This document shows positions 19,395-28,380 of a stretch of DNA of 64,000 nucleotides, one piece after another. The stretch spans positions 62,510 through 126,509 of the forward strand of contig NW_013657673.1 of NCBI RefSeq assembly GCF_000142905.1. Reading direction: 5' to 3'. The translations under genes were made by a program, and so were the position numbers. The stretch comes from Thecamonas trahens ATCC 50062 (taxonomy: Eukaryota; Apusozoa; Apusomonadida; Apusomonadidae). The stretch's first letter is position 1, and each line of letters starts with the position of its first letter. The notes beneath the pieces were generated by a model that worked only from the letters and a program-made list of their open reading frames with translations, made no database searches and was not told the origin of the DNA.

Positions 19395-20408
19395 ATGTCT
19401 GGAGGGCGGCGAATGCATGGAGGTGGAAGTGGATGGTCTGTGTATCCGGGAATGGTGGCCAGCTCGCGGGGAGTTGCTGGAGGTGGAAGTGGAAGGCTGC
19501 GCGAGAGGCCGCGGGCTCGAGTGCCGTCGCCTGTCGGCTCGCCGGTTCGTGCCGAGGGTGGTGATCAGTGGGGTCGGGTCATGGGCATGATGTCGCCTGG
19601 CACCCGCGAGCTGGCTGCTAACACCTACGCCAACAAGCACGCCAAGTGGGTTGAGGCCAAGGCTGCTGTGCTGGTTGTGGAGGAATCGGCCGCCGCCCGC
19701 AAGCACCGTGTCCTCTCCCAGGCGGCACTTTCCGATCCCCCGCACCCTGCCGAGGCCAAGCCCCGGGCGCTGGCCTTTGCTGACGAGGTCAATCTTCCAC
19801 TCTGCCATGTTCTCCTCATTGATCCCCGTCCCAACAGGCCGTCTTCGATTCAGGTTACTGTCGCAGCTGCTGCTGCAGCGCCAAAGCCCGGCGATCTTGC
19901 CCTGGAGGAGCTTGCATCGCCCGCGCGCTCAGCCTTTGCCAACATCACCAACGCGACTGTAGCAGAGTCGAACATGGCGATGCGCAATGGCGGCGGCCGT
20001 AGCCGAGCGCACGCTGCCAAGGCTAAGCACGGCCCACGGGCGCCCCGCAGCAGCGGATCAGGCTCGACCGCCCGGGCCATGGCCCTGCACGAGCGCGAAA
20101 TGCGCCAGATGCAGCTCAAGCTCGCCGCTATGCCGCTGCATCCGCTGCAGATGTTTGGCGTACCGCCACCTGGCCCGCACAGCATCCATCCTGCCAGAGT
20201 CCGCTCCGGCGGCTACCCTTCCAGCCATAGACCACCGGGCTCCAACTCTCGCGGACCGAGCCGATCGGCCGTCCCCCATGCTAACCCCAACCCCAACCCC
20301 AACCCTAACCCCAACTCCAGTCTTGGCCACAAGCCCAAGTTGCGCTCTGGCTCCATCTCCGTGCCGATGTCCGGACCGATGCCGTCGTACCCGTCGCTCC
20401 TGCGCTGA
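19395..20408 (+). CDS. Low-complexity protein of unknown function, 337 aa
   Basis: No family recognised. The start chosen is ATG 19395 (MSGGRRMHGGG), because the frame upstream runs into the piggyBac relic and a TTTGTCGAG repeat (19310-19340). The N-terminus is Gly/Arg-rich. Residues about 65-130 look like a short folded or helical part (MSPGTRELAANTYANKH, KAAVLVVEESAAARKH). The rest is Ser/Pro/Gly/Arg-rich with an NP dipeptide run (PNPNPNPNPN near residue 305) and ends MPSYPSLLR. Transcript support would be needed to be certain that it is translated. Confidence 0.5.
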   Translation: MSGGRRMHGGGSGWSVYPGMVASSRGVAGGGSGRLRERPRARVPSPVGSPVRAEGGDQWGRVMGMMSPGTRELAANTYANKHAKWVEAKAAVLVVEESAAARKHRVLSQAALSDPPHPAEAKPRALAFADEVNLPLCHVLLIDPRPNRPSSIQVTVAAAAAAPKPGDLALEELASPARSAFANITNATVAESNMAMRNGGGRSRAHAAKAKHGPRAPRSSGSGSTARAMALHEREMRQMQLKLAAMPLHPLQMFGVPPPGPHSIHPARVRSGGYPSSHRPPGSNSRGPSRSAVPHANPNPNPNPNPNSSLGHKPKLRSGSISVPMSGPMPSYPSLLR

Positions 20409-20927
20409 GCCCAATCCCAGGAGAGCGATCCTCATGTAATTACAATCTCTGTACCTTCTCCCCTTCCCCCTTCCCCCCCCCCCACCCACACACACACTTC
20501 ACCCAAACCCACACTTTCATCCCCATCCCCGCCTCCCCAATCTACCCCATCACCCCACCCAGCACGACAGGCAGACTCGCTTCTCTCACCAGCCAAGTCA
20601 CGCAAGCCCCAACACCTCTGCAGAGCCGGCATTCGACTCCAAATTTGAACACAAACCTCAAGGTATGCCCCTCCCCATGCAGCTAGTCACCGTCCTCCTC
20701 CATTCCCTGCCTGTCCTGCCTGTCCTGCCTGCCCTGCCCTGCACTCCCCTGCACTCCCCCCCCCCCTCCCCCGCCTTGCTTCGAACTCTGTTTTTTGTCA
20801 CAGACGCTCTTCTCAAACCACTGACCTCACGAGCCGTGTGCCGCCCGCCCACCCGCACGCTGCCCCGCGCACGCTGCACACCATTACGCACCACTTACCG
20901 AAACGGAGGAGGGGGGCAGTGATACAG
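20409..20927. other. Intergenic, pyrimidine-rich
   Basis: This stretch lies between two plus-strand genes. It has CT- and C-rich runs (20457-20490, 20755-20775) and CACACA, with a CTGCCTGTC repeat near 20705-20740. No coding region is seen. Part of it probably serves as promoter and 5' leader of the LRR gene at 20928. Confidence 0.5.
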
Positions 20928-22544
20928 ATGCGGAACATGAAGATGACGATGGGCGTATTGCTTGGCGTCCTGGTGATGGCGATGGTGGTGGTGAACGTTG
21001 TGGCTGGACATCCGTCGTACATGGGGGCGACGCCGCGGTGCCAGGAGATCATGACGCGGATGCGCGGAGCAGACTGGCCGTCCGAGGTGCTTGACCTCAA
21101 GGACTGCTACCTGAAGTACCTGCCTGCCGAGGTCGGGCTCCTCACCCACCTGACCAAGCTGGATCTGACCGGCAACGATCTGGACGAGCTCCCGTTCAAC
21201 TTTGGCAACCTAGTGAACTTGCGCGAGCTCTCGCTGTGGGCCAACGAGTGGGAGCATGTGCCTGAGGAGCTCAAGGGCCTCAAGAGCCTGGAGGTGCTTG
21301 ATCTCTCGTACATGAAGCTCAAGGTCCTGCCCGAGTGGCTGGCCACCGAGTTCCCCAAGCTCAAGCGATTCTCGGCGCACGGCAACGGCATCACCAAGAT
21401 GCCGGACTCGTTTGCGTCGCTGCAGCTCGAGTACCTCAACCTGTACAACAACTCGCTGCACGAGCTTCCGTCGTGGATCTGCGAGATGACGTCGCTCAAG
21501 GAGCTGCACATTTCGCACAACGAGATTGCCACCATTCCCGACTGCATCGACAACCTGGTCGACCTTGAGGTCCTTGGTCTGTGGGACAACGACATCCACA
21601 CCATTCCCGAGTCTGTGGGCAACCTGCGCAACGTGCGGCTGGTCTCGTTTGCCGGCAACGCGCTGCACTCGCTCCCGGACAACTTGTATAACCACTGGAC
21701 CCACATCGATGACCTCGACCTCTCCAACAACGAGTTCTCGTCCATCCCAGCCGTCGTCCTCTCCATGTCGCACATCAAGGAGCTGCACCTTCACGGCAAC
21801 TACCTGACGAGCGATAAGCTGCCGGCCGACCTCCGCTCGCTGCCCAACCTCGAGTACCTTTCGCTCGGTCACAACCGGCTCAACAGCCTCCCGCCCAACT
21901 TTCTAGCTGGCCTCTCCAAGCTCCGCCGCCTTGACCTCTCGCACAACTCGTTCACCGAGTTCCCGGCTGCTGTTGCCGCCGTCGCACCGCAGCTCGAGCT
22001 CTTCAACATCCACGTCAACGACATCAAGTCGATTCCCGACAACGTCCTCAGTTCCATGACCTCGATGCAGAAGCTCGACCTGCGCGAGACTGGCCTCACC
22101 TCGCTCCCGACCTCGCTCGGCACCCTGACCCAGCTCGAAGTCCTCGACATCGGCAACAACAAGATCGGCCCGCGGCTGCCCAACTTTTTGGCCTCGCTCG
22201 TCAACCTGCGCAAGCTCGCCATCTGGTCGTGTGGCCTCACTGAGCTCCCGTCGTGGATCGGCAACCTGCGCAATCTGGAGGAGATTGACTTTTCGTCCAA
22301 CGACATCACCTCGTTCCCCAAGTCGTTTGAGCTCTGCTCCAAGCTCAAGGTCCTCCACATGCACTACAATCAAGTCTCCCACTTTCCCGAGTACCTCGGC
22401 ACCTTTTCCGACCTCGAGGTCATCGACATCTACGACAACCCCATCCAGCACCTGCCCACTGGCTTCTGCGACGGCTCGCACCCGGTCTCGGAGCGCATGG
22501 CCTACTGGTGCTTTGCCCTCGCCGGCGGCCATGACGAGCTGTAG
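20928..22544 (+). CDS. LRR protein with signal peptide and C-terminal HDEL (ER-resident)
   Basis: A 538-aa protein made of about 19 leucine-rich repeats of 23-25 residues. The N-terminus (MRNMKMTMGVLLGVLVMAM, then VVVNVVAG) is a signal peptide. Repeats run from about residue 45 to 510 with the pattern LxxLxLxxNxLxxLP (for example LTKLDLTGNDLDELP). Cysteines near the start (PRCQEI, LKDCYL) and near the end (GFCDGS, YWCFAL) resemble LRR-capping pairs of extracellular LRRs. The last four residues are HDEL, the classical ER-retrieval signal read by the KDEL receptor. With the signal peptide this predicts an ER-lumen protein, perhaps a chaperone or glycoprotein-handling scaffold. No membrane helix or kinase domain is present. 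Partner unknown. Confidence 0.85.
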   Translation: MRNMKMTMGVLLGVLVMAMVVVNVVAGHPSYMGATPRCQEIMTRMRGADWPSEVLDLKDCYLKYLPAEVGLLTHLTKLDLTGNDLDELPFNFGNLVNLRELSLWANEWEHVPEELKGLKSLEVLDLSYMKLKVLPEWLATEFPKLKRFSAHGNGITKMPDSFASLQLEYLNLYNNSLHELPSWICEMTSLKELHISHNEIATIPDCIDNLVDLEVLGLWDNDIHTIPESVGNLRNVRLVSFAGNALHSLPDNLYNHWTHIDDLDLSNNEFSSIPAVVLSMSHIKELHLHGNYLTSDKLPADLRSLPNLEYLSLGHNRLNSLPPNFLAGLSKLRRLDLSHNSFTEFPAAVAAVAPQLELFNIHVNDIKSIPDNVLSSMTSMQKLDLRETGLTSLPTSLGTLTQLEVLDIGNNKIGPRLPNFLASLVNLRKLAIWSCGLTELPSWIGNLRNLEEIDFSSNDITSFPKSFELCSKLKVLHMHYNQVSHFPEYLGTFSDLEVIDIYDNPIQHLPTGFCDGSHPVSERMAYWCFALAGGHDEL

Positions 22545-22590
22545 ATGGCAGCGCGACTTGTAAAGCCATCCTTCCCCCCTACCTGAATGT

Positions 22591-23490
22591 TTACTCCTCC
22601 ATGGCCTTCGGGTCGACCACGTACGACGGCGCAGGCTCTGTGTGTGCCGGGTACAGCTTGCCGCCCGTCGCCTCGACCGCCGCCATCAGTGCCGCGAGCG
22701 AGACGCAGCCGGCCACCGACGCGCCCAGCGACCGCGACCGGACACCAAGCGTCGACCCAGCCGCGCACCCGGCGATGACCGCGTTCCATGCATCGTTCTT
22801 GTTCCGCACAGACCGCACAACGCACTCGGACGCCGCAAACACCGCACTCACGGATGCAAACAGCAGCGCTTGCGACCTATCCACTCCACGGAGCCCAGAA
22901 CCGTCCAGCGTCCGCGGCCCAGACAGAGAGTGCCCACAGCCGAGTGCCCACAGCCCACGCCCCGTCCGCAACGTTCCGCCGCCAGCCACACCACAACCAC
23001 ACAACCACACACACACATACACACATACATACATACATACATACATACATACATAAACACACACCCCAACCATAAGTCGTCCAGTCAGCCCTTCCTCCCC
23101 ACACACACACACCCTCCCGCCGCATGCCTGCAAAACCTACCGAATGACGCCAAACGAGTTGCGCAGCGCCGCCGAAGACTGGCCACGCAGCACGGGCGCG
23201 TCGTTCCATGCAGCCTACAACACACAAGGGAACAGCCACACAAATGCATAACGTTGGTGAGTGTGGACAGAGTACAGCATATGCGCCCCTCGCTCCCTTC
23301 CATGCCAGGTCACGACCTGCCCTCCCGCCAGCCGCGCATCCGAATTTTACGGGCCTTTCTCGGCCGCCACTCCCCACCCCACCGGCAACAGCTCCGCCCC
23401 ACGTACACTAATAGCACCAAACATGCCGCCACCCACAAGACCAGCCGCTGCTGCCGTCCCGGTCCGCCCCACGCACGAGTCCGAAGCCAT
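22591..23490 (-). CDS. Tim17/22/23-fold protein, NDUFA11-like complex I subunit, 3 exons
   Basis: Exon 1 (23490-23407) encodes MASDSCVGRTGTAAAAGLVG followed by GGMFGAIS; donor GTACGT. Exon 2 (23214-23141) encodes AAWNDAPVLRGQSSAALRN and SFGVI; donor GTAGGT. Exon 3 (22876-22591) starts RSQALLFASVSAVFAA. All phases match and the product has 147 aa, the usual size. The motif AGCAAGSTLGVRSRSLG corresponds to GCAGGLTLGAR of human NDUFA11, and the upstream AVFAASECVV helix also fits. The family places it in the inner mitochondrial membrane as an accessory subunit of complex I. A Tim17/22 translocase paralogue is the alternative. The 264-bp second intron contains a CATA microsatellite. Confidence 0.75.
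22985..23063. repeat. CA/CATA microsatellite in intron
   Basis: ACCACACAACCACACAC runs into ACAC and then about nine CATA units up to 23055, followed by AAACACACAC. It lies in intron 2 of the NDUFA11-like gene. Confidence 0.9.
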
Positions 23491-23955
23491 GGCTCTCCTT
23501 GTACGAGTCGAGTTGCTCTCACCGCCGCACAGCCGCTGCCCGCCTCCCCTTCCCCCTCTCCCCCCCCCTTCCCCCCCCATTCCCAACCACCGCCCGCCGA
23601 ACCACCTACCCGTTTCCGAACACAAACACGATCACGATCATGATCAAGCACCGGCCAAGGTCACCGTCCTCCACCACCACACCCACCATGACTCGCACCA
23701 CCCCACCCACCACACCCACACCCACACTTTCCCTCTCGCCCTCCTCCTTTATTCTTCCCCCCCTCCCCTCCTTCCCTGCCCTTCCTCCTCCTTTCCCACA
23801 CTCCGTGCCACACACACACCGCCCGTGCTACCCCGTGGCAAGTGAAGCCCTTCCGTCGCACGCGTTCCTGGCCACACCCCGCCACACCCTTACCCCCCCC
23901 CCCCCCTACTCCCAACCCACCCCCAACCCACCCCTTTCCCAACTCGACACCCACC
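23491..23955. promoter_or_regulatory. Divergent intergenic region, C/T- and CAC-rich
   Basis: The region lies between the divergent starts at 23490 and 23956. It consists of pyrimidine runs, CACCACACC repeats (about 23670-23730) and an ACAATCACGATCATGATCA stretch (about 23625-23645). No gene is seen. The open frame through it is a repeat artefact. Confidence 0.45.
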
Positions 23956-25019
23956 ATGCGGTACGCAAGCTGTTGTCCTCCCCTCCCTCCCTCCCTCCCC
24001 CCCCTCCCTTCTCCCTCCTCCCTCCTCACTCTCACACCTCCCTTGCCTTGAAACGCTACAGTGCTGGCCGCAGACGTGGGCAATCTGTCTCAGGCCCTCC
24101 GCCGTTTGTCGACCTCGGCCCGCCGCCTACGGCAGACGCAGCAAACTCGCAGGAGAAACTGCAGGAGAGCACAGAGCAGGCACCACCTGCGCGTCCGAAG
24201 AGACCATCTCGCCCGGCTTCCCGGCCCAAGCCGACGGCACTTGCGCCTTCAGGCAATCCAGCAGCGGCGGCGCTGGCGGCAGGCCCACCGCCGCCGAGTG
24301 CCACGACAGAAGAGGCGCCGGTCCGTCGCGGGCGCCGGCGATCGGTGTCGCGCCGGTCGGGTGGGCCGCCGGTTGATCTGACCATGTCGGAAGAGGAGAT
24401 TGCGGCTTTCAAAGCGCAAGAGGCGGCCGGCGGCAGCGCCTTTGGTGCCAACGGCGGCGGCAGCGGCGGGGCGGCGGCCGCAACAGACGTTGTCCTCGTC
24501 AATGGGCACGTAATTCAGACCGACGTGGCCATGCTGACGCGGCCGCGGTCGGACACCGGGTTCCAGGCGCGGTGGCGCAAGCGGGTCGACTTGCGCGAGA
24601 TGTGCACCCGCAAGCTCGCCGAGCTGGAGCGTGAGAAGGAGAGCAAGTATGACGAAGACCAGATGGACGAGTCGGACTTTGAGGACATTGCCAACGTCAT
24701 CCTCGAGTTTGACAAGAGCACGCTCAAGCACATGAAGCAGTGCACCGATGAAGAGTGTCCGGACGGGTGCATGCCGCTCCTGCAGCCGGTCATTCGCAAA
24801 GCGCTCAAGCTGTATGCCAAGTTTAACCAGCTCGAGTCCCGCGAGACCGTCTGCAACGAGCTCGTCCGCAAAACCACGGCGTCACAGCGGGTGGCGCCCA
24901 AGAAGAAGCGCATGTCGATGAACGTGCAGAACTTTGCGCTCAAGGCTCTTGTCGACTCTTTCCTTGTCGAGATGTTCTCGGACATTGCGCCTGAGGACGA
25001 CGCCGAAGCGCCGCATTGA
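23956..25019 (+). CDS. Uncharacterised 320-aa protein; 5-nt first coding exon
   Basis: No family recognised. The main exon runs from 24062 to 25019. Its best start is a 5-nt exon, ATGCG (23956-23960), ended by GTACGC, the commonest donor here. After a 101-bp pyrimidine-rich intron ending CTACAG it reads MRAGRRRGQSVSG in frame. The first 110 residues are Pro/Ala/Arg-rich. Residues about 110-165 contain Gly/Ala repeats. The last 150 residues are folded: an acidic helix region (KYDEDQMDESDFEDI), a cysteine cluster (CTDEECPDGC), a helical part (IRKALKLYAKFNQL) and a basic-hydrophobic end (PKKKRMSMN, ALKALVDSFLVEMF). The last helix faintly recalls the histone fold. If the tiny exon is wrong, the first internal ATG encodes MSEEEIAAF. 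Confidence 0.65.
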
Positions 25020-25044
25020 ACGCTGGCTTGCGAGCCTCCCACAC

Positions 25045-26064
25045 CTACGGAGCACCGAGCTCTTCGACCGCATTCATGCGCGAGCGGAGATAGCCGCCAA
25101 AGACGCCCAGCGCGTGGTTGACGTCCGACACCACCCACTTGGGCTCGTCGGCCGGAAGCTCGAGCGAAAGCACAATCTCGTGGCGGAGCCGGGTCCCGAG
25201 CCCGCCCGAGCCGCCCATTCCCTTGGCAGTCATGACCTTAAACGGCCCAAAGCTCTTTGCCTCGCGCATCATCGCCTCAAAGTCCGGGCCCTCGGCCGCA
25301 AACGAGCCGATGCCCGGCCCGCCGAGTGCGAGCATGACCGGCATGTCGATGCGGACAAGGACGTCGAACCTCGCGTACTCCGCCATGCACTCCTCCACAA
25401 CGCTCGCAAGCGTCGTCGGCGCGTACCCATGCTCAGACGCAAACTCACCGATGGTCTGCGTCGGCATTCGAAGGCCCCACACGTTAGTGTGGCTCCCATC
25501 GTCATCGGCGGCCCCAAACGCCGCGCCCACCGCACGGACCTTGACCTTTGGCCGGATCATTTCCACCAGCGGCGCAGAGAGAAGGACCGGCGGGACGGTC
25601 TCGTTCCGCGCACCGGGCGCGACAACCTCGGACAGAAACTCGACGTCAAACATGTGCGGCTTGGCCGACCAGCTCTTGAGCGCAGGGTCGGCGAGGAGCG
25701 CCCGGAACGCCGCCAGCGCTCCAGCCTCGAGCGCGCCGGGTGTCCAGAACGGCGGCGGCAGGAGCCGCTTCATCGAGCTTGAGCAGAGCAGTGACATGAC
25801 TCGCGCCATGATCGGCACACGCGTTAGCGCATTGCCCGGAATAGCCAGCGGATGGACTCGTGCGCTGCCCTCGGCCCCTCCATCGCTGTCGCCGCCAAAG
25901 TGGCCAAACCCGGACGCCCGCGGGCCGGTCGCCGTGCTCAGCGCCCGCGCCGCCAGCCCTCCGCCCGCCACTCCAGCCGCCGGCACCATACGCGGCACTG
26001 CACGCGGCACAGCTCCCCAGTACACCGCCCCTCGCATCATCGTCCGTCCCAGACTCGCCGCCAT
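25045..26064 (-). CDS. Probable mitochondrial protein of unknown function, 339 aa
   Basis: The ATG at 26064 opens a typical mitochondrial presequence: about 45 residues without acidic side chains, rich in Arg and Ala (MAASLGRTMMRG, AVPRAVPRM, ARALSTATG). A short Gly/Asp-rich link follows, then a folded region from about residue 70. Segments include MARVMSLLCSSSMKR, KPHMFDVEFLSEVV, NVWGLRMPTQTIGE, MAEYARFDVLVRIDMPVML and a final strand-helix ending AVEELGAP. I do not recognise the family. Glycines near PFKVMTAKGMGGSGG could be a flexible loop. It faces the beta-propeller gene across a 548-bp divergent region. Confidence 0.65.
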   Translation of the reverse strand: MAASLGRTMMRGAVYWGAVPRAVPRMVPAAGVAGGGLAARALSTATGPRASGFGHFGGDSDGGAEGSARVHPLAIPGNALTRVPIMARVMSLLCSSSMKRLLPPPFWTPGALEAGALAAFRALLADPALKSWSAKPHMFDVEFLSEVVAPGARNETVPPVLLSAPLVEMIRPKVKVRAVGAAFGAADDDGSHTNVWGLRMPTQTIGEFASEHGYAPTTLASVVEECMAEYARFDVLVRIDMPVMLALGGPGIGSFAAEGPDFEAMMREAKSFGPFKVMTAKGMGGSGGLGTRLRHEIVLSLELPADEPKWVVSDVNHALGVFGGYLRSRMNAVEELGAP

Positions 26065-26612
26065 CGTCCCCCTCGAGAGTCACGTGTGCTACTCTGCTCG
26101 CGCCTCAGCTGTGTCGCGTCCGCCCGTTTGTCTCCTCGTTGTGACGACAGAGACGGGCCCATAACAATGGGAATAAAGCGCTTTTCACCGATCAGAATCG
26201 TTGACGCAATTGTCCACAATCTTCCTTTGCTTATGATGTGTGTGATGGTGAGTGTGCACACAGCATACCGATTGTCGTCCCCAGCGTCGGCACGGTTGTG
26301 ATGCCAACAACCAATCCTGATCATCGTGATCCATGGGACGTTCACTTTGCGCTTGCTATGGGAAACCGCATCCGCCACCATCGGCGTCATTGTCTATCCT
26401 GCAGAGGAGGTAGACGTTGGTAGGGGAAGAGGAGAGGGTAGGCGAGCCAGCAAACCGCATCTTGCAATCAAGACATCATCGCATCTTTCTATGGATAAGT
26501 TCCGGCCGGGATCGAGCCGGTTCCCCGTCGCTGCTGCCAATCGGCCAGTGACCGCCAGCGACCAGCCGTGGCGCCGCCCTCCCCCGTCCCCACCCACTCG
26601 ACTCTCACCGCC
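26065..26612. promoter_or_regulatory. Divergent intergenic region with locally lower GC
   Basis: The region lies between two divergent genes. Positions 26160-26400 are visibly more AT-rich than the neighbours. A CACGTG palindrome occurs at 26081-26086. No coding region or repeat is seen. Confidence 0.4.
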
Positions 26613-28253
26613 ATGGCTGACTACCGACGCGGGCGCAGACGGCAGCTGGATGCCAGTGCCTCCAGCGTAGTCATGCGGAACGTCATGGAGCGCCAGCTGA
26701 TGCGTGATGCAGCTCGGCGGATCAAGAAGACGTCCAAGGGTGCGGCGTTCTCGGGCTTCTCCTTGCAGGGCGCCTTGGACACGTACGACCCGGAGACGTC
26801 CAAGATCAAGCTCTCCTTCCTCCGCAAACGCTCTCGGGTGGCAGAGATTATTGCTGCGGGCGAGCTCATTTTCGCCCTTACCCGCCATGGTGTCTGCGCC
26901 GCTTTCAACAGAGGTACGTGCCGTCTTCCTGGGCCCCCCCCCTCCCTGGCCGGTCGGTTCGTCGTGTCGCGCCCGCGCCCGCGCCCACCTCCCCCCACCC
27001 CCCAGCCGCCCTACGGCGGGCGCTGTGGGGTTGAAGAGGAAGACGAGAGGAGGGAAACTGGGGAAGGGGGTATGCCTATGGGCTGTTTGACCCGTATGAT
27101 GGTGGGGAGTCGCTAGGGTGGGCAGGGGAGGAGGGTAGGCTGGTTTGTAGGAACAAGGGCAGGGAGGGGAGGCGCCGAGTAGAAAGTGCGCGAAATGTCT
27201 CATTGGAGTTTCGCGCCAAATTGTGGGGCAGACACGATGACGCGGGTGTGCTACCTCAACATCACGCCTGCCGAGGTTGTGCGGTCGCTGTTTTACAACA
27301 AGGTCAACAAGTCGATCATTACTGTGTCTGTGTATCGGACGGACAACTTTTCGTCGCTGCGGTGCCGGACGACGCCGTTGGAGCACATTGCGCGCGGGCA
27401 GCCCGACGCCGGCTTTGCGCTCTTTGAGTCCGAGTCGCTGCGGTGGCCCGGGTTTGTGGAGTTTGACGACGTCAACGCCAAGGTGCTGACGTACTCTGCG
27501 GCGTCCAAAACGTACAAGGTGTGGGACCTGTCGAATTACACGCTGCTGTACGAGGTGCAGGATACGCGGATTCAGGAGATCAAGATCTCGCCGGGCATCA
27601 TGCTGCTCATCTACCCGCGGACCACCTCGCACGTCCCGCTCAAGATCCTCAACATCGAGACTGGCGAGGTGCTGAAGGAGTTCAAGCATCTACTCCACCG
27701 GAACAAGCGGGTCGACTTTATCGAGCAGTTCAACGAGAAGCTGCTCATCAAGCAGGAGAACGAGAACTTGCAGATCGTCGACGTGGAGTCGTCCAAGATC
27801 CTGGAGGTCTCCCAGACCGAGTTTGTCACGCCCAAGGCCTTTATCTTCCTCTACGACTGCCACCTCTTCCTCACTTTTCTCCAGTCGTCCATTGCAGTGT
27901 GGAACTTCCGCGGCGAGCTGGTGACCAAGTTTGACGACCACCGGCTGCAGTTCCTCGACACGCACACCAACAACATCTACATCAACTCGCGGCAGGACAC
28001 CATCATCTCGTACTGCAAGCAGCACGGAAACGCCAAGGGCTCCATCAACGTCTCGGACATCTTCACCGGCGCCTCGATCGGCAAGATTGCGCCCGAGGAT
28101 GGCCTCTCGCCCGCTGCAGAGTCTGACGACCGCGCCGGGCCCGCCGCCCAGGCGGCCGCCCTCGACGATGTCACTGCCCTCTTCTATAACGAGGAGCGCA
28201 ACGAGATTGTGACCGGCGACAACAGTGGCCGTATCCACATCTGGAGCAATTGA
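26613..28253 (+). CDS. Conserved eukaryotic WD40/beta-propeller-like protein, 2 exons
   Basis: Exon 1 (26613-26913) encodes MADYRRGRRRQLDASAS to CAAFNR, donor GTACGT. Exon 2 starts at 27232 after GGCAG and continues DTMTRVCYLNITPAEVVRS. Phases match and the product has 440 aa. It belongs to a conserved family also present in plants, known by its stretches RSLFYNKVNKSIITVSVYR, SLRCRTTPLEHI, ESLRWPGFVEFDDVNAKV, QEIKISPGIMLL, HLLHRNKRVDFIEQFNEKL and ISYCKQ. I recall no established function or symbol. Repeated strands such as YKVWDLSN, AVWNFRGE and the ending GRIHIWSN indicate a WD-type propeller. The 318-bp intron has C and G runs. Confidence 0.8.
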
Positions 28254-28380
28254 GCTAGCGGCCGTGCAGGGCGGAGGCGCGGTCCGCTGCGGCCCGCGCC
28301 CGTCCCGGCACGCTCGGCATTAAACTGTTTGCGCCTCGCTCAGAAGAGGAAGATGAAGCGGTGGAGCGGGCTCTTGAGCC

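Noticed and set aside
20281-20320. CCCCAACCCCAACCCTAACC run resembling telomeric repeat
   Set aside because: Short, mostly CCCCAAC, inside an open frame encoding NPNP; no array long enough to be a telomere.
23499-24061. Long open frame in front of the 320-aa protein
   Set aside because: Pyrimidine-rich low complexity; it antiparallels the NDUFA11-like first exon and its intron-like 3' end stops exactly at a CTACAG acceptor.
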